DNA from: Bernardetia sp.
GTDB lineage: Bacteria; Bacteroidota; Bacteroidia; Cytophagales; Bernardetiaceae
DNA: 64,000 nucleotides
Direction: 5' to 3'
Assembly: GCA_020630575.1 (NCBI GenBank)
Contig: JAHDBD010000002.1
Location: 285,054 to 349,053 of the forward strand
A model generated the notes under the pieces. It was not told the origin of the DNA and did not search any database. It was given only the letters and a program-made list of their open reading frames with translations. Position numbers and translations under genes: made by a program. Positions 46,491-55,472 of the stretch are shown here, in pieces (the first letter of the stretch is position 1; each line of letters starts with the position of its first letter).

Positions 46491-47642
46491 ATGAGCAAGA
46501 GAGATTATTACGAAGTGTTGGGTGTTTCACGCAATTCATCAGCAGAAGAAATCAAAAAAGCCTATCGAAAGATAGCAATCAAGTTTCACCCAGACAAAAA
46601 CCCAGGTGATGCAACAGCAGAAGATAAATTTAAGGAAGCTGCTGAAGCATACGATGCTTTAGGAAATCCAGAAAAAAAAGCTAAATATGACCGTTTCGGA
46701 CACCAAGGAATGAATGGTGGTGGTGGTGGCTTCCAAAATGCTGACGATATTTTCTCTCATTTTGGAGATATATTCGGTGGTGGTTTTGGAGGTGGAGGTG
46801 GCTCTCCTTTCGATGATATTTTTGGTGGAGGAAGAGGAGGACAGCGTCAGAAAAAAGGTTCTTCTGTTCGTATCAAACTTAAACTTACACTTCAAGAAAT
46901 TGCTCATGGTGTAGAGAAAAAAATCAAAATCAAACGCCAAGTTTTGTGTGACACTTGTGATGGCTCAGGGGCAAAAGATGCCTCTTCCAAACAAACTTGT
47001 AAGCAATGTAACGGAAACGGTCAAGTAAGACGTGTTACAAATACAATGCTTGGACAAATGGTAACTACAGCAGCTTGTCCTTCGTGTAACGGACAAGGAA
47101 CAATCATTACTGACCCTTGTAAGTCGTGTAGTGGCGAAGGTGTTCAGATGAAAGAAGAAGTAACTGAAATAAAACTTCCAGCAGGAATTGAAGACGGAAT
47201 GCAGCTTTCTATGGCAGGAAAAGGAAACTACCCACCAAGAGGAGGCGTTGCAGGTGATTTATTGATTCTTATTGAAGAAGAAGAACACAAATACCTCAAA
47301 AGAGAAGGAAAAAATGTACATTATGATTTGTGTATCAGTTTTCCAGATGCTGTTTTGGGAACAACTGTTGAAGTTCCTACCATTGATGGCAGTGTGAAAG
47401 TGCCAATAGATGCAGGAACACAAGGAGGAAAAATATTGAGATTGCGTGGGAAAGGAATTCGTCCTTACAACACTTATGAAACAGGTGATCAGCTTATTCA
47501 TGTCAATGTTTGGATTCCTCAAAAACTCACTAAAGAAGAACGCAAAGAAATGGAAAAACTAAAAACGGCAGATAACTTTGCTCCTGATTTAGACAAACAA
47601 GACCGTTCATTTTTTGATAAAGTAAAAGAATTTTTTCATTAA
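46491..47642 (+). CDS. dnaJ: Chaperone protein DnaJ
   Basis: 383 residues. J domain 1-70 with HPD ([10 protein letters not shown]), a Gly/Phe-rich linker (75-120), four zinc repeats [24 protein letters not shown] and CKSCSGEG (about 152-218), and a full C-terminal substrate domain. It is a co-chaperone that delivers clients to DnaK (encoded elsewhere). It follows grpE, the order common in Bacteroidota, and ends at a strong terminator. Confidence 0.97.
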   Translation: MSKRDYYEVLGVSRNSSAEEIKKAYRKIAIKFHPDKNPGDATAEDKFKEAAEAYDALGNPEKKAKYDRFGHQGMNGGGGGFQNADDIFSHFGDIFGGGFGGGGGSPFDDIFGGGRGGQRQKKGSSVRIKLKLTLQEIAHGVEKKIKIKRQVLCDTCDGSGAKDASSKQTCKQCNGNGQVRRVTNTMLGQMVTTAACPSCNGQGTIITDPCKSCSGEGVQMKEEVTEIKLPAGIEDGMQLSMAGKGNYPPRGGVAGDLLILIEEEEHKYLKREGKNVHYDLCISFPDAVLGTTVEVPTIDGSVKVPIDAGTQGGKILRLRGKGIRPYNTYETGDQLIHVNVWIPQKLTKEERKEMEKLKTADNFAPDLDKQDRSFFDKVKEFFH

Positions 47643-47648
47643 ATTTAT

Positions 47649-47675
47649 GGCGTTGGGGAGACACCAACAACGGCA
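47649..47675. repeat. Dispersed REP-like repeat, family 1 (copy e, reverse)
   Basis: GGCGTTGGGGAGACACCAAC followed by AACGGCA; its reverse complement gives TGCCGTTGTTGGTGTCTCCC with the CAACGCC arm. It starts 7 bases after the dnaJ stop. Confidence 0.7.
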
Positions 47676-47692
47676 AAATATATTTTTATAAG

Positions 47693-47735
47693 AAAAATCC
47701 ATTTAGAAAAATTATTTTCTGAATGGATTTTTTTT
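47693..47735 (+). terminator. Intrinsic terminator of grpE-dnaJ
   Basis: AAAAATCCATT (47693-47703) with AATGGATTTTT (47722-47732), and an inner AGAAAA/TTTTCT stem, followed by a T-run. Confidence 0.85.
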
Positions 47736-48107
47736 GTGTGCACCTCTTAATGATATGTTTTGCATTCAGTTCTATTAGAATTAAACATTTTTTTTCTCAT
47801 AAATGTCATTTACAAAAATATTACGCCTGTAATTAAGTTTGTGTATGAGAAATAGTAAAGCCTGTAGTTAAAATAAAATCCACTCATTTATCCATATCAT
47901 GCCAATAAGAACATATAAAAATTATCACTTTTTAGTTAAAATCGATACTACAATCTTTGAAATACAGCTTTTTTAGCAACTTTTATGTTATATAAAGTAA
48001 ATTTTGACTTAATTTGCATATCTATTTAATTTGTGATTCTTCACAAAGATTATTTTAATTAAACTTAGTTTACCCAATAACTTATCAAAATATAATAGCA
48101 TCTTCTT
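47736..48107. other. 372-bp intergenic region between dnaJ terminator and symporter
   Basis: I see no gene. TTAATTTG near-match promoter boxes occur near 48009 and 48027, upstream of the symporter start. Confidence 0.35.
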
Positions 48108-50237
48108 ATGATTTATTCCGTACAAAAGCATTTCACAATAAAAAAACTATTACCAAAAAGTAGCATTTTTTTACTTACACTTCTCTTTTCTGTTTTCTTT
48201 TCTCTTTCTGCTTTTTCTCAAAGTGAGCTTACAGGAAAACTAGAAACTATCAATCCATCTGGTAGTATAAATAATGGAATCGTCGTAGCAAAAGTACAAG
48301 GAGGAACACCCCCATACCGTTATTATTGGTCAAATTCAGCAACACCTATTGTAGCTGACACATGTAAAGGAAATACAGAAGGAGCTACAGTTTCTTTGAA
48401 AGTAATTGATGCAGCAGATCAAGAGGCTGAGTTTCAGACGGTCGTAGAAGCAGAATCTGGTGGAGAAACACTAAATGCAACTTTTACACCTCTGGTAAAT
48501 GCAATGGCAACAGTGTTGTTTTTTGATCCATTTGCAGCAATAGGAATCTATGACCCAAGAATTCAAGTCAATGAAGGCAAAGTAAAAGCTCCTTTTGTAA
48601 CAGATAAATCACTCACAAAGATAACAGTAAAAAAATGGCTTGTTGAAGACAAAGCAAAAGTAAAACAAGCCGATTTGATTGCTATTGTAAGCTCAAATAA
48701 AGGAGATAGAGAAATTTATGCACAGTTTGACGGAACAATTAACATTGCCCTTAAAGAGGGAATGACAGTTTATGATGTCACTCAAAATAAAGATGCTTCA
48801 GATGTTGTTCGTACAAATGGTGGTGTCTTAGGAATTATAGCTTATGATAAAGAACAACCTCTTTTAAATCCGAATGGAACACCACAAACAAAATCAATCC
48901 CTTTAGTTGTTTTTTGGCTTGTTTTGGGAGCAATTTATTTTACCTTCAAAATGAATTTTATCAATTTTAGAGGTTTCAAACACGCAATTGATTTGGTAAG
49001 TGGAAAATTTGATGACCCTGAACATGATACTGGAGAAGTTTCTCACTTTCAAGCACTTACTACGGCACTTTCGGCTACCGTTGGTTTAGGAAATATTGCC
49101 AGTGTTGCTATTGCGATTTCTATTGGAGGACCAGGAGCAACTTTTTGGATGATTACAGCAGGTCTTTTAGGAATGTCTTCAAAATTTGTAGAATGTACAT
49201 TGGGTGTGAAATATAGAATTATTGATAAAGAAGGGACAGTTTTTGGAGGTCCTATGTATTATTTGAGTCAAGGATTAGCTAAAAAACGTTTAGGCATTTT
49301 GGGTAAAGTTTTGGCTGTTACTTTTGCTGTTCTTTGTATTGGAGGCTCTTTTGGTGGTGGAAACATGTTCCAAGTAAACCAAGCCTTTGCACAATTGGAA
49401 GGACAAATTCCAGCATTAGTAGGTAATGGAGTATGGTTTGGAGTTGGTTTTGCCGTTTTAGTAGGTGTCGTAATCATTGGAGGGATTAAAAGTATTGCTA
49501 AAGTAACGGATAAAATTGTTCCGTTTATGTGTGGTATTTATGTTTTGGCTGCCCTTATCGTAATTATGATAAATATTACTGCTGTTGGTGATGCAATTAT
49601 GCTTATTTTTGATGGTGCTTTTAATGCTGAAGCTGCTGCTGGTGGTTTTATTGGTGTTTTGATACAAGGTTTCCGTCGTGCAGCCTTTTCTAATGAAGCT
49701 GGTGTAGGTTCGGCTTCTATTGCTCACTCAGCTGCCAAAACAGATGAGCCTGTAAGTGAAGGAATTGTAGCTCTTTTAGAGCCATTTATCGATACAGTTA
49801 TTGTTTGTACAATGACTGCGCTTGTTATTATTTTTACAGGAGAATATGCAAATACAGAGGGTTTATCAGGTGCAATCTTGACCTCTAAAGCCTTTGGTAA
49901 ATCAATTCCTTGGTTTCCTTATGTACTGACTATTGCTATTGTTTTGTTTGCTTTCTCTACTATGATTTCTTGGTCATATTATGGTGAAAGAGCGTGGGCT
50001 TATCTTTTCGGACAAAGCAAAGTTGCGAGCTTAGTTTATAAAGCTATTTTTCTGATTTTCGTAGTAATTGGTGCTTCTATCGAACTAGGTGCAGTAGTAG
50101 ACTTTTCAGATATGATGATTTTGGGAATGGCATTTCCAAATATTTTGGGTCTGATAATCTTATCACCAGAAGTGAGGAAGGATTTAAGAGAATATTTTGG
50201 AAAAGTAAAATCAGGTGCAATAAAGAAGTTTAAATAA
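48108..50237 (+). CDS. Sodium:alanine symporter (AGCS) with N-terminal SprB-like and lipoyl/biotinyl-like domains
   Basis: 709 residues; the symporter core alone is usually about 450-550. A signal peptide ends near SAFSQ (38). Residues about 40-115 resemble one SprB/PKD-like repeat ([32 protein letters not shown]). A hydrophobic segment lies at about 128-148. Residues about 155-245 look like a lipoyl/biotinyl hammerhead ([18 protein letters not shown], then [17 protein letters not shown]). Lys198 is in the slot of the acceptor lysine of E-T-D-K. From 262 on are AGCS helices with [22 protein letters not shown] and [15 protein letters not shown]. It imports Ala/Gly with sodium or is a homologue of such; the exported domains are an unexplained addition. 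Confidence 0.9.
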   Translation: MIYSVQKHFTIKKLLPKSSIFLLTLLFSVFFSLSAFSQSELTGKLETINPSGSINNGIVVAKVQGGTPPYRYYWSNSATPIVADTCKGNTEGATVSLKVIDAADQEAEFQTVVEAESGGETLNATFTPLVNAMATVLFFDPFAAIGIYDPRIQVNEGKVKAPFVTDKSLTKITVKKWLVEDKAKVKQADLIAIVSSNKGDREIYAQFDGTINIALKEGMTVYDVTQNKDASDVVRTNGGVLGIIAYDKEQPLLNPNGTPQTKSIPLVVFWLVLGAIYFTFKMNFINFRGFKHAIDLVSGKFDDPEHDTGEVSHFQALTTALSATVGLGNIASVAIAISIGGPGATFWMITAGLLGMSSKFVECTLGVKYRIIDKEGTVFGGPMYYLSQGLAKKRLGILGKVLAVTFAVLCIGGSFGGGNMFQVNQAFAQLEGQIPALVGNGVWFGVGFAVLVGVVIIGGIKSIAKVTDKIVPFMCGIYVLAALIVIMINITAVGDAIMLIFDGAFNAEAAAGGFIGVLIQGFRRAAFSNEAGVGSASIAHSAAKTDEPVSEGIVALLEPFIDTVIVCTMTALVIIFTGEYANTEGLSGAILTSKAFGKSIPWFPYVLTIAIVLFAFSTMISWSYYGERAWAYLFGQSKVASLVYKAIFLIFVVIGASIELGAVVDFSDMMILGMAFPNILGLIILSPEVRKDLREYFGKVKSGAIKKFK

Positions 50238-50260
50238 AACTTTGAATTAAGATACTATAA

Positions 50261-50294
50261 AAAAAGGCTTGAAATTTAATTTTCAAGCCTTTTT
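50261..50294. terminator. Bidirectional intrinsic terminator
   Basis: AAAAAGGCTTGAAA pairs perfectly with TTTCAAGCCTTTTT across TTTAAT, between the convergent symporter and acyltransferase genes. Confidence 0.9.
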
Positions 50295-50304
50295 GTTTTT
50301 CTTT

Positions 50305-51171
50305 TTACTTTACCGTCTGCATTTCCTCTGGCAATTTAACATGTTTTTCTATAAACTTTTGAATATCCTCAATAGTATGTTCGTCTGTAAACTGAACAGG
50401 TTTTTTAAAGGTTACTTGTAAATTTGTACCTCGTTTTTTCAAAAAGAATCCTTTTTTATCAAATGCTCTTCTAAAGCCGTTTATGTAAACAGGAACTACA
50501 ATAGGTTTTAGTTCATGAATCAAATGTGCTGAGCCTTTTCTGACTGGTGCAAATGCTTTTGTTGTTCCTTGTGGAAAAGTTACTACCCATCCTTCTGCTA
50601 AGGCTTGTTTTATTTTATTGGGTGCAGATGTATCAGCTCCCCGATTAACTTCTTGTCCTTTTGCCCTCCAACTTCTTTTTATGGTTACTGCGCCTGTATA
50701 AGCTAACAATTTAGGCAGCCAGCCTCCATCTTTCATTGTTTCTTCGGCTGCCACATAAAACATTTTTGTACGTGGATTGAGCAGATAAACAGGAAAGTTT
50801 ATATTTTTAAATTTCCATTTTACGCTACAAAAAATATGATACATGACCATTACATCAGCAAAATAAGTTTGATGATTGGAAATAAACATAACTCCTTTAT
50901 TAGGAAGGTTTATCAAATGCTCTGCACCTTCTACTTTTGTGTTATTTAGAATATTAAAACGTGGATAAGTAGCTGCTCCAAGAACCCCTACTAACATTCG
51001 TTTCAAAAAAAGAAAATTTCCAAAGGGATCTTTTCTGATGAGTTTAATATCTTTTACTTGGTTTATCCAAGACATTTTTTGTTTGTCAGAACGTCTTTTA
51101 TTAGTTTTTCTAAATTTTTTAGGCGATTGAATTTTATTTTTTTCTTCTTTGATAGGTGTGTGTGTGTCCAT
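50305..51171 (-). CDS. 1-acyl-sn-glycerol-3-phosphate acyltransferase-like protein
   Basis: 288 residues from the ATG at 51171 (MDTHTPIKEEK); the frame extends 29 codons but that stretch is leader. Motif I is SNHQTYFADVMV, where the His-Asp spacing is five residues rather than four. The second motif is FPQGTTKAF, with Gln in place of the usual Glu of FPEGT. VPVYINGFRRAF follows. Membrane-associated, basic N-terminus. PlsC-family acyltransferases add the second acyl chain to phospholipids; the motif changes leave the exact substrate open. Confidence 0.85.
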   Translation of the reverse strand: MDTHTPIKEEKNKIQSPKKFRKTNKRRSDKQKMSWINQVKDIKLIRKDPFGNFLFLKRMLVGVLGAATYPRFNILNNTKVEGAEHLINLPNKGVMFISNHQTYFADVMVMYHIFCSVKWKFKNINFPVYLLNPRTKMFYVAAEETMKDGGWLPKLLAYTGAVTIKRSWRAKGQEVNRGADTSAPNKIKQALAEGWVVTFPQGTTKAFAPVRKGSAHLIHELKPIVVPVYINGFRRAFDKKGFFLKKRGTNLQVTFKKPVQFTDEHTIEDIQKFIEKHVKLPEEMQTVK

Positions 51172-51538
51172 TATTTTATAAGTAAAAATGATAAAATGTG
51201 GTAGTATGAATAGTGTATTGTTTTGTTTGCTTTTTATACTAAACGAATAGCAATACACTTAGGTTTGGTTCTGAAAAGTTAAACAAATATTTTGAGAGTA
51301 AGTAGTTTTATTTTTTCTTAAATCATTTTCTATAAAAAAACTCTTTCTTATTCATCATTCTAAAAAAAATAGAATAAAAATAAAAAAGAGTTTAGAAGTA
51401 TTTTTATAAATAGATATAAGTTCAAATTTTTCTATATCTGTAAATAATTATGAATATAAATTAAATAAACTACTCATTCGTAATTAGCTTCACTGCTTTA
51501 GCAGATCATAATTTTTAATTCGTAATTATTTCTTATAA
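51172..51538. other. 367-bp region between rpsP and acyltransferase
   Basis: No gene. It holds the rpsP terminator (51338-51393) and a repeated AATTTTTAATTCGTAATT string near 51512-51530 that also occurs near 39906-39928. Confidence 0.4.
51338..51393 (-). terminator. Intrinsic terminator downstream of rpsP
   Basis: AAACTCTTT (51338-51346) pairs with AAAGAGTTT (51385-51393), extended by TTATTC/GAATAA. The A-run to the left is a U-run on the minus strand. Confidence 0.65.
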
Positions 51539-52087
51539 TTATTCTCCTGCATTTTCTGTTGTTTCTTCCGTAGATGCTTCTGGAGCTTCTTCACTTGCTT
51601 CAGCAGCAGGCTCATTAGCTTTAGCAGCTTCTTCTTGTTTCTTACGGATAGCTTCAGTACGAGCTTCTTTTACCTTAGCTTCAGCAGCCATACGGTCTTT
51701 TGCAGCTTGTTGCTTATCACTAGAAAGTTTAGAAATACGGCTTTCAATTTTTTGATCTTTAGCTTCTCTCCAAGCTGCCATCTTTTCGTCAGCAGATTCT
51801 TGAGTAATTGCTCCTTTGTTTACACCTAATTGAAGGTGTTTACGGAACATTAAGCCTTTATAGTGCAACATTCTTCTTACTGTTTCTGAAGGTTGCGCTC
51901 CTACCATAAGCCATTTCATTGCTTTCTCATCGTCAATAACGATAGAAGCAGGAACAGTTTGTGGATTATAAGTCCCAATTTTTTCGATGAATTTACCATC
52001 ACGTGGCGCTCGGGAGTCTGCTATCACGATTTCGAAACGTGCAGCTTTTTTGCGCCCTCTTCTTGCAAGTCTAATGCGAGTTGCCAT
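51539..52087 (-). CDS. rpsP: 30S ribosomal protein S16 with long C-terminal extension
   Basis: 182 residues; the core S16 domain (MATRIRLARRGRKKAARFEIVIADSRAPRDGKFIEKIGTYNP...) ends near residue 85. The remainder is a basic helical segment followed by an Ala/Glu-rich low-complexity tail (about 145-182). S16 binds 16S rRNA during 30S assembly. Extended tails occur in other Bacteroidota S16 proteins. A good promoter lies upstream (52180-52210). The usual rimM/trmD neighbours are absent. Confidence 0.96.
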   Translation of the reverse strand: MATRIRLARRGRKKAARFEIVIADSRAPRDGKFIEKIGTYNPQTVPASIVIDDEKAMKWLMVGAQPSETVRRMLHYKGLMFRKHLQLGVNKGAITQESADEKMAAWREAKDQKIESRISKLSSDKQQAAKDRMAAEAKVKEARTEAIRKKQEEAAKANEPAAEASEEAPEASTEETTENAGE

Positions 52088-52179
52088 AACTTATACAAAG
52101 TTTGAGAGGTCTGAAATAAAATAATTCTCTACAATAAAATAAAATAGAGCTTGTTATCCTTATACAGAAAACAAGACTG

Positions 52180-52210
52180 CAAAGGTAGAATTTTATTTTA
52201 ATATTTACAA
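52180..52210 (-). promoter_or_regulatory. Promoter of rpsP (TTG-N20-TACCTTTG)
   Basis: On the minus strand, TTG (52208-52210) and TACCTTTG (52180-52187), 20 bases apart, about 93 bases upstream of the ATG. This is the best complete Bacteroidota promoter in the window. Confidence 0.65.
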
Positions 52211-52222
52211 TATTTTACTCCA

Positions 52223-52855
52223 TTATTTAATTTCCAATGCTCCCATTTGATTAAAATCTTTAGTTTTTGAGGTAATTGTAATGTACATTCTTTGAATTAG
52301 ATATGCCCAAAACCCACAAATAAATGACATTAGAAGAGCGATTCCGAAATGAAAAAATAATCTAAAAAAAGTAATTTCTCCATATCCAATAAAATATTCT
52401 CCCAAATCAGTTCCATATTTCCATTGCATGAGTGCCAAAAAACAATGATGCCCAATAGCTAAACACGAATAAACAACCTGCATATGCCAATCTTGATAAA
52501 TAATAAGAAGTGCTGCATTAGTAAAATAAAAAAAGTGCATTTCTGCCATTCCGTGAAGCTGACCTATAAATTGTAATAGAAAAATAGTATACACAACTGC
52601 AATCAAAGCCCTAGACAGTTTACCTTCTTGTAAAACTAAACGAACTATAAGATACAACATACAGGTACAACCTGCTGTAATCCAAGTAAAAACCCACGTA
52701 CTATATATAGGAGCAAGACAAACTCCAAGTAAAAAAAACAATCCGACAAACTTATCTGAAATAGAATCTACCTGCTTTTGTACCTCATTGAGATAACTTT
52801 CCTTATTGGTATATTCAACAATGGGAATCCATTTGTTAGTAAAAAATTTAGTCAT
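52223..52855 (-). CDS. Orphan multi-helix membrane sensor-like protein
   Basis: 210 residues from the ATG at 52855; a TTG 11 codons upstream is less likely. Six hydrophobic helices. The helix pair with GQLHGMAEMHFFYFTNAALLIIYQDW and GHHCFLALM resembles the membrane sensor found at the N-terminus of some chemotaxis receptors and diguanylate cyclases (E-M-H-F...Y-x-D-W motif). Here no output domain follows; the chain stops 20 residues after the last helix. It may be a truncated receptor or a stand-alone sensor. A TATATTTG box lies at 52915-52922. Confidence 0.65.
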   Translation of the reverse strand: MTKFFTNKWIPIVEYTNKESYLNEVQKQVDSISDKFVGLFFLLGVCLAPIYSTWVFTWITAGCTCMLYLIVRLVLQEGKLSRALIAVVYTIFLLQFIGQLHGMAEMHFFYFTNAALLIIYQDWHMQVVYSCLAIGHHCFLALMQWKYGTDLGEYFIGYGEITFFRLFFHFGIALLMSFICGFWAYLIQRMYITITSKTKDFNQMGALEIK

Positions 52856-52914
52856 ATTTATAGAGTAGTTTAAAAAATAGGTAGGCAAAAAAGTAAACAG
52901 ATACAGTAATTTTA

Positions 52915-52922
52915 CAAATATA
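52915..52922 (-). promoter_or_regulatory. -7 promoter box (TATATTTG)
   Basis: Exact minus-strand TAnnTTTG match 60 bases upstream of the ATG at 52855. Confidence 0.4.
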
Positions 52923-53071
52923 ATCAGAAAAAACCATTGATTAATCAGCTTTTATTTGGAAAAGTGGAATAAAATGTAAAAATTACGTATTAGTTTATCC
53001 AATTCTATCTCTCTTGAGCGTTTTAGTAGTGTCTAAAAACGTTTTTGTCCAGAAAGCACATACAATAATTC

Positions 53072-54196
53072 ATGAATTCATCCAATTTTAATAAATTTAT
53101 AGAAGATTTTTCTTCCATTAATTCATCAGATGCAACTAATTTTGAAAGGGTTTTGAAAAAACATCCTTATTTTCAAACGGCTGCACTCTTTCTAGCTAAA
53201 TCAAATCCTTTACAAAACAATACACAAACGGCTGCATTGCGTTCGGCAGACCGTAGAGTGTTACGCACTTGGTTAGACGAAAATTATAGGAAAGAATTAG
53301 AAAAAGAAAAGCGAGAACTAGAAGCTAGACAAGCTGTTTTGGAAACAGAAAATTACAAAGAAAATGAAGAATTAGATATTAATACAGAGTCTATAAATGC
53401 CTTTGACAAACTTGTGGGAACGCCAACAGTAGTACCAAAAAATAAAGAAATATCAGAAAACACATCAGAAGAAATCAATCAAAAGCTAGAAAATACTACT
53501 GAAAATAATCAAGAAATTGAAAATAAAGAAGTCATTTCTGAAAGCAATTTTTTTGATGAAATAGAAGAAAATAACTCTATAACTAAAACGACCGAAAATC
53601 AAATTGATTCTTCTAGTTTTTTTGATGACTTAGAAGATAATGAAAAAACAGACAATTCGACAATAAATTCTGATGCCAATTTCTTTGATGAAATAGATGA
53701 GAACGAGAGTAATAAACCTATTTTCAAAGAACAATCAGATATAAATGAACATTTACCAACTTCAATTCCAGAAGAAAGTACAGATGCCAATTTCTTTGAT
53801 GAAATAGATGAGAACGAGAGTAATAAACCTATTTTCAAGGAACAATCATGTATAAATGAATCTTTACCAGCTTCAATTCCAGAAGAAAGTACAGATGCTA
53901 ACTTCTTTGATGAAATAGATGAAAACAAAAGTAATGAACCTATTTTCAAAGAACAATCAGATATAAATGAATCTTTACTAACAAATACAGTTACAGAAAT
54001 TCCTCCAACGACTACAGATGCTAATTTCTTTGACGAGATAGAAAGTGATGATGAAATTTTTGGAGAAGCTCAAAAAGACTTGGATAATTATGATTTTCCA
54101 GATTTTGAAGATGAGAAAGAAGAAATAGAAAAAAATCAAAAAGCAAATGAGAACAAAAAAACAGATGAGGAAGGAAGTTTTTTTGATGATATTTAA
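53072..54196 (+). CDS. Repeat protein with seven FFD[ED][IL] motifs
   Basis: 374 residues, cytosolic. Residues about 1-75 form a helical domain (FERVLKKHPYFQTAALFLAKSN, LRSADRRVLRTWLDENYRKE) seen at the N-terminus of many Bacteroidota proteins of unknown function. The rest is acidic and low complexity, with seven FFD[ED][IL] motifs; three sit in near-identical 37-39-residue repeats (DANFFDEIDENESNKPIFKE and following). The last motif, SFFDDI, is the exact C-terminus. The layout suggests a disordered tail carrying repeated short binding motifs. The gene ends 9 bases before a mobile element. Confidence 0.75.
   Translation: MNSSNFNKFIEDFSSINSSDATNFERVLKKHPYFQTAALFLAKSNPLQNNTQTAALRSADRRVLRTWLDENYRKELEKEKRELEARQAVLETENYKENEELDINTESINAFDKLVGTPTVVPKNKEISENTSEEINQKLENTTENNQEIENKEVISESNFFDEIEENNSITKTTENQIDSSSFFDDLEDNEKTDNSTINSDANFFDEIDENESNKPIFKEQSDINEHLPTSIPEESTDANFFDEIDENESNKPIFKEQSCINESLPASIPEESTDANFFDEIDENKSNEPIFKEQSDINESLLTNTVTEIPPTTTDANFFDEIESDDEIFGEAQKDLDNYDFPDFEDEKEEIEKNQKANENKKTDEEGSFFDDI
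53675..53959 (+). repeat. Tandem in-gene repeat, three units of about 111-117 bp
   Basis: Near-identical units begin at about 53675, 53786 and 53897, each starting with GATGCCAATTTCTTTGATGA or a close variant and running through the NKPIFKEQS-coding part. Confidence 0.8.
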
Positions 54197-54240
54197 GAAA
54201 TATATGGCTCTTCCGACAATTTAGCGAAATTATGAAATAG

Positions 54241-54248
54241 TATGCGTT
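54241..54248. repeat. 8-bp target-site duplication TATGCGTT (left)
   Basis: TATGCGTT occurs immediately left of the inner IS and again at 55493-55500 immediately right of it, in direct orientation. Confidence 0.9.
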
Positions 54249-54303
54249 GGGTGTACGACAATTTTCCAATTTAGTATTTTTTTCCTATCTTGAGATAAAA
54301 AAG

Positions 54304-54483
54304 ATGATAGATAAATCCCACTTATACCTTCAAATAGAGAAATTACAATCTCTTTTAGATAGTCAAACAACTGCTTATGAGTATGAAAAGACTTTTGATG
54401 AGGAATGGCAAAAAATTACCCAATCCGTTTTTAGTTCAAGTTTAGGAGATGTGCCTAAAAATAAGAATAAAAAAAAACGATAG
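54304..54483 (+). CDS. IS transposase, frame 1 (N-terminal part)
   Basis: 59 residues if terminated at the TAG at 54481. Helical N-terminus (YLQIEKLQSLLDSQTTAYEYEKTFDEEWQ) ending in a Lys/Asn-rich stretch encoded over an A9 run (54469-54477). A -1 slip on this run joins it to the second frame, giving a fusion of about 389 residues. Alone it lacks any catalytic residue. Confidence 0.75.
   Translation: MIDKSHLYLQIEKLQSLLDSQTTAYEYEKTFDEEWQKITQSVFSSSLGDVPKNKNKKKR
54469..54477 (+). promoter_or_regulatory. Probable -1 programmed frameshift site (A9)
   Basis: Nine A residues in the overlap of the two transposase frames; the zero frame reads AAA AAA AAA CGA TAG, so a -1 slip enters the catalytic frame five bases before the stop. 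Confidence 0.7.
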
Positions 54484-55472
54484 CTACTAAGTTTGGTAGT
54501 ATAACTGTTTCTAAATCTCATTGCTTTAATCATTGCCCTAGAGGCTTTCAGATGAGTCCTTATTTACAGGAGTTAGTTGTTTTTACAGGACAGAATTTAG
54601 TTTATGCAGAGGACAGCGAACAACTATCAAGAAGTAATTTACTTGATATTACAGCCAAACAAATAGAACGTATCACTAATTCTTATGGTCTTCTTAGTGA
54701 AACCTATAGTTCTGAACTTCAAGAAAATCAGCTTCACTCTCTCTATTCAAAGGACTCTTCTCGTCCTCTTTATTGTATGCTAGATGGTTCTATGGTACTG
54801 ACTAGGGAATCTTCTTGGAAAGAGATAAAACTTTGTCGCTTATTTTCGGAGCAGGATAGACTCTCAGTAAGTAAAACTAGAACCACATTGCGTCAATCTA
54901 CTTATGTGGGACATTTAGGTGGAATCAATGATTTTTTAAAAAAATTAGATGGCATGGCTACCCATTTAGAAAATGCTGTATTTATAGCTGATGGAGCTAA
55001 ATGGATATGGCGTTGGGTAAATGACCATTATCCAAATAGTGTTCAAATACTTGATTTTTATCATAGCAAGGAAAAACTTTGTGATTTTGCCAAATTAGCT
55101 ATTAAAGAGGAAGAAGAACGCAGAGATTGGATAGCTTTGCAAAGTGGACTACTGCTCAATGAAGAATTAAATAATGTACTAGAAAATATTGCTTACCAAC
55201 CCATAGAAGGTAGAAAATCAGCACAAAGTAGAAAAGCTTTGCTAAATTATTTTGAAAATAATAGAGAAAGGATGCGCTACAAAACCTATCAAAAAAAAGG
55301 GTATTTAATAGGCTCAGGAGCGATAGAGTCGGCACACAGAACTATTGTGCAGCCAAGAATGAAACGCTCTGGACAAAGATGGTCGATCAGAGGCGCACAA
55401 AATGTTTTAAACCTTAGAACTTTGAACAAAAGTGGAAACTGGAATCTTATTAAAAATATGATGCTAAATTAG
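54471..55472 (+). CDS. IS transposase, frame 2 (catalytic part, DDE)
   Basis: The frame opens at 54471 without a start codon near its beginning; the first ATG is at 54552. It encodes FGSITVSKSHCFNHCPRGFQMSP, then YCMLDGSMV with a probable first Asp, VFIADGAKWIW with a second, and YLIGSGAIESAHRTIVQPRMKRSGQRWS with the Glu. The residues before ATG 54552 include a Cys-His cluster that looks native, so the protein is most likely made by -1 frameshifting from 54304. It appears intact. Confidence 0.85.
   Translation, partial: KKTIATKFGSITVSKSHCFNHCPRGFQMSPYLQELVVFTGQNLVYAEDSEQLSRSNLLDITAKQIERITNSYGLLSETYSSELQENQLHSLYSKDSSRPLYCMLDGSMVLTRESSWKEIKLCRLFSEQDRLSVSKTRTTLRQSTYVGHLGGINDFLKKLDGMATHLENAVFIADGAKWIWRWVNDHYPNSVQILDFYHSKEKLCDFAKLAIKEEEERRDWIALQSGLLLNEELNNVLENIAYQPIEGRKSAQSRKALLNYFENNRERMRYKTYQKKGYLIGSGAIESAHRTIVQPRMKRSGQRWSIRGAQNVLNLRTLNKSGNWNLIKNMMLN

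Noticed and set aside
46659..46940. Antisense and shifted reading frames inside dnaJ
   Set aside because: They are shadows of the Gly/Phe-rich and zinc-finger coding regions.
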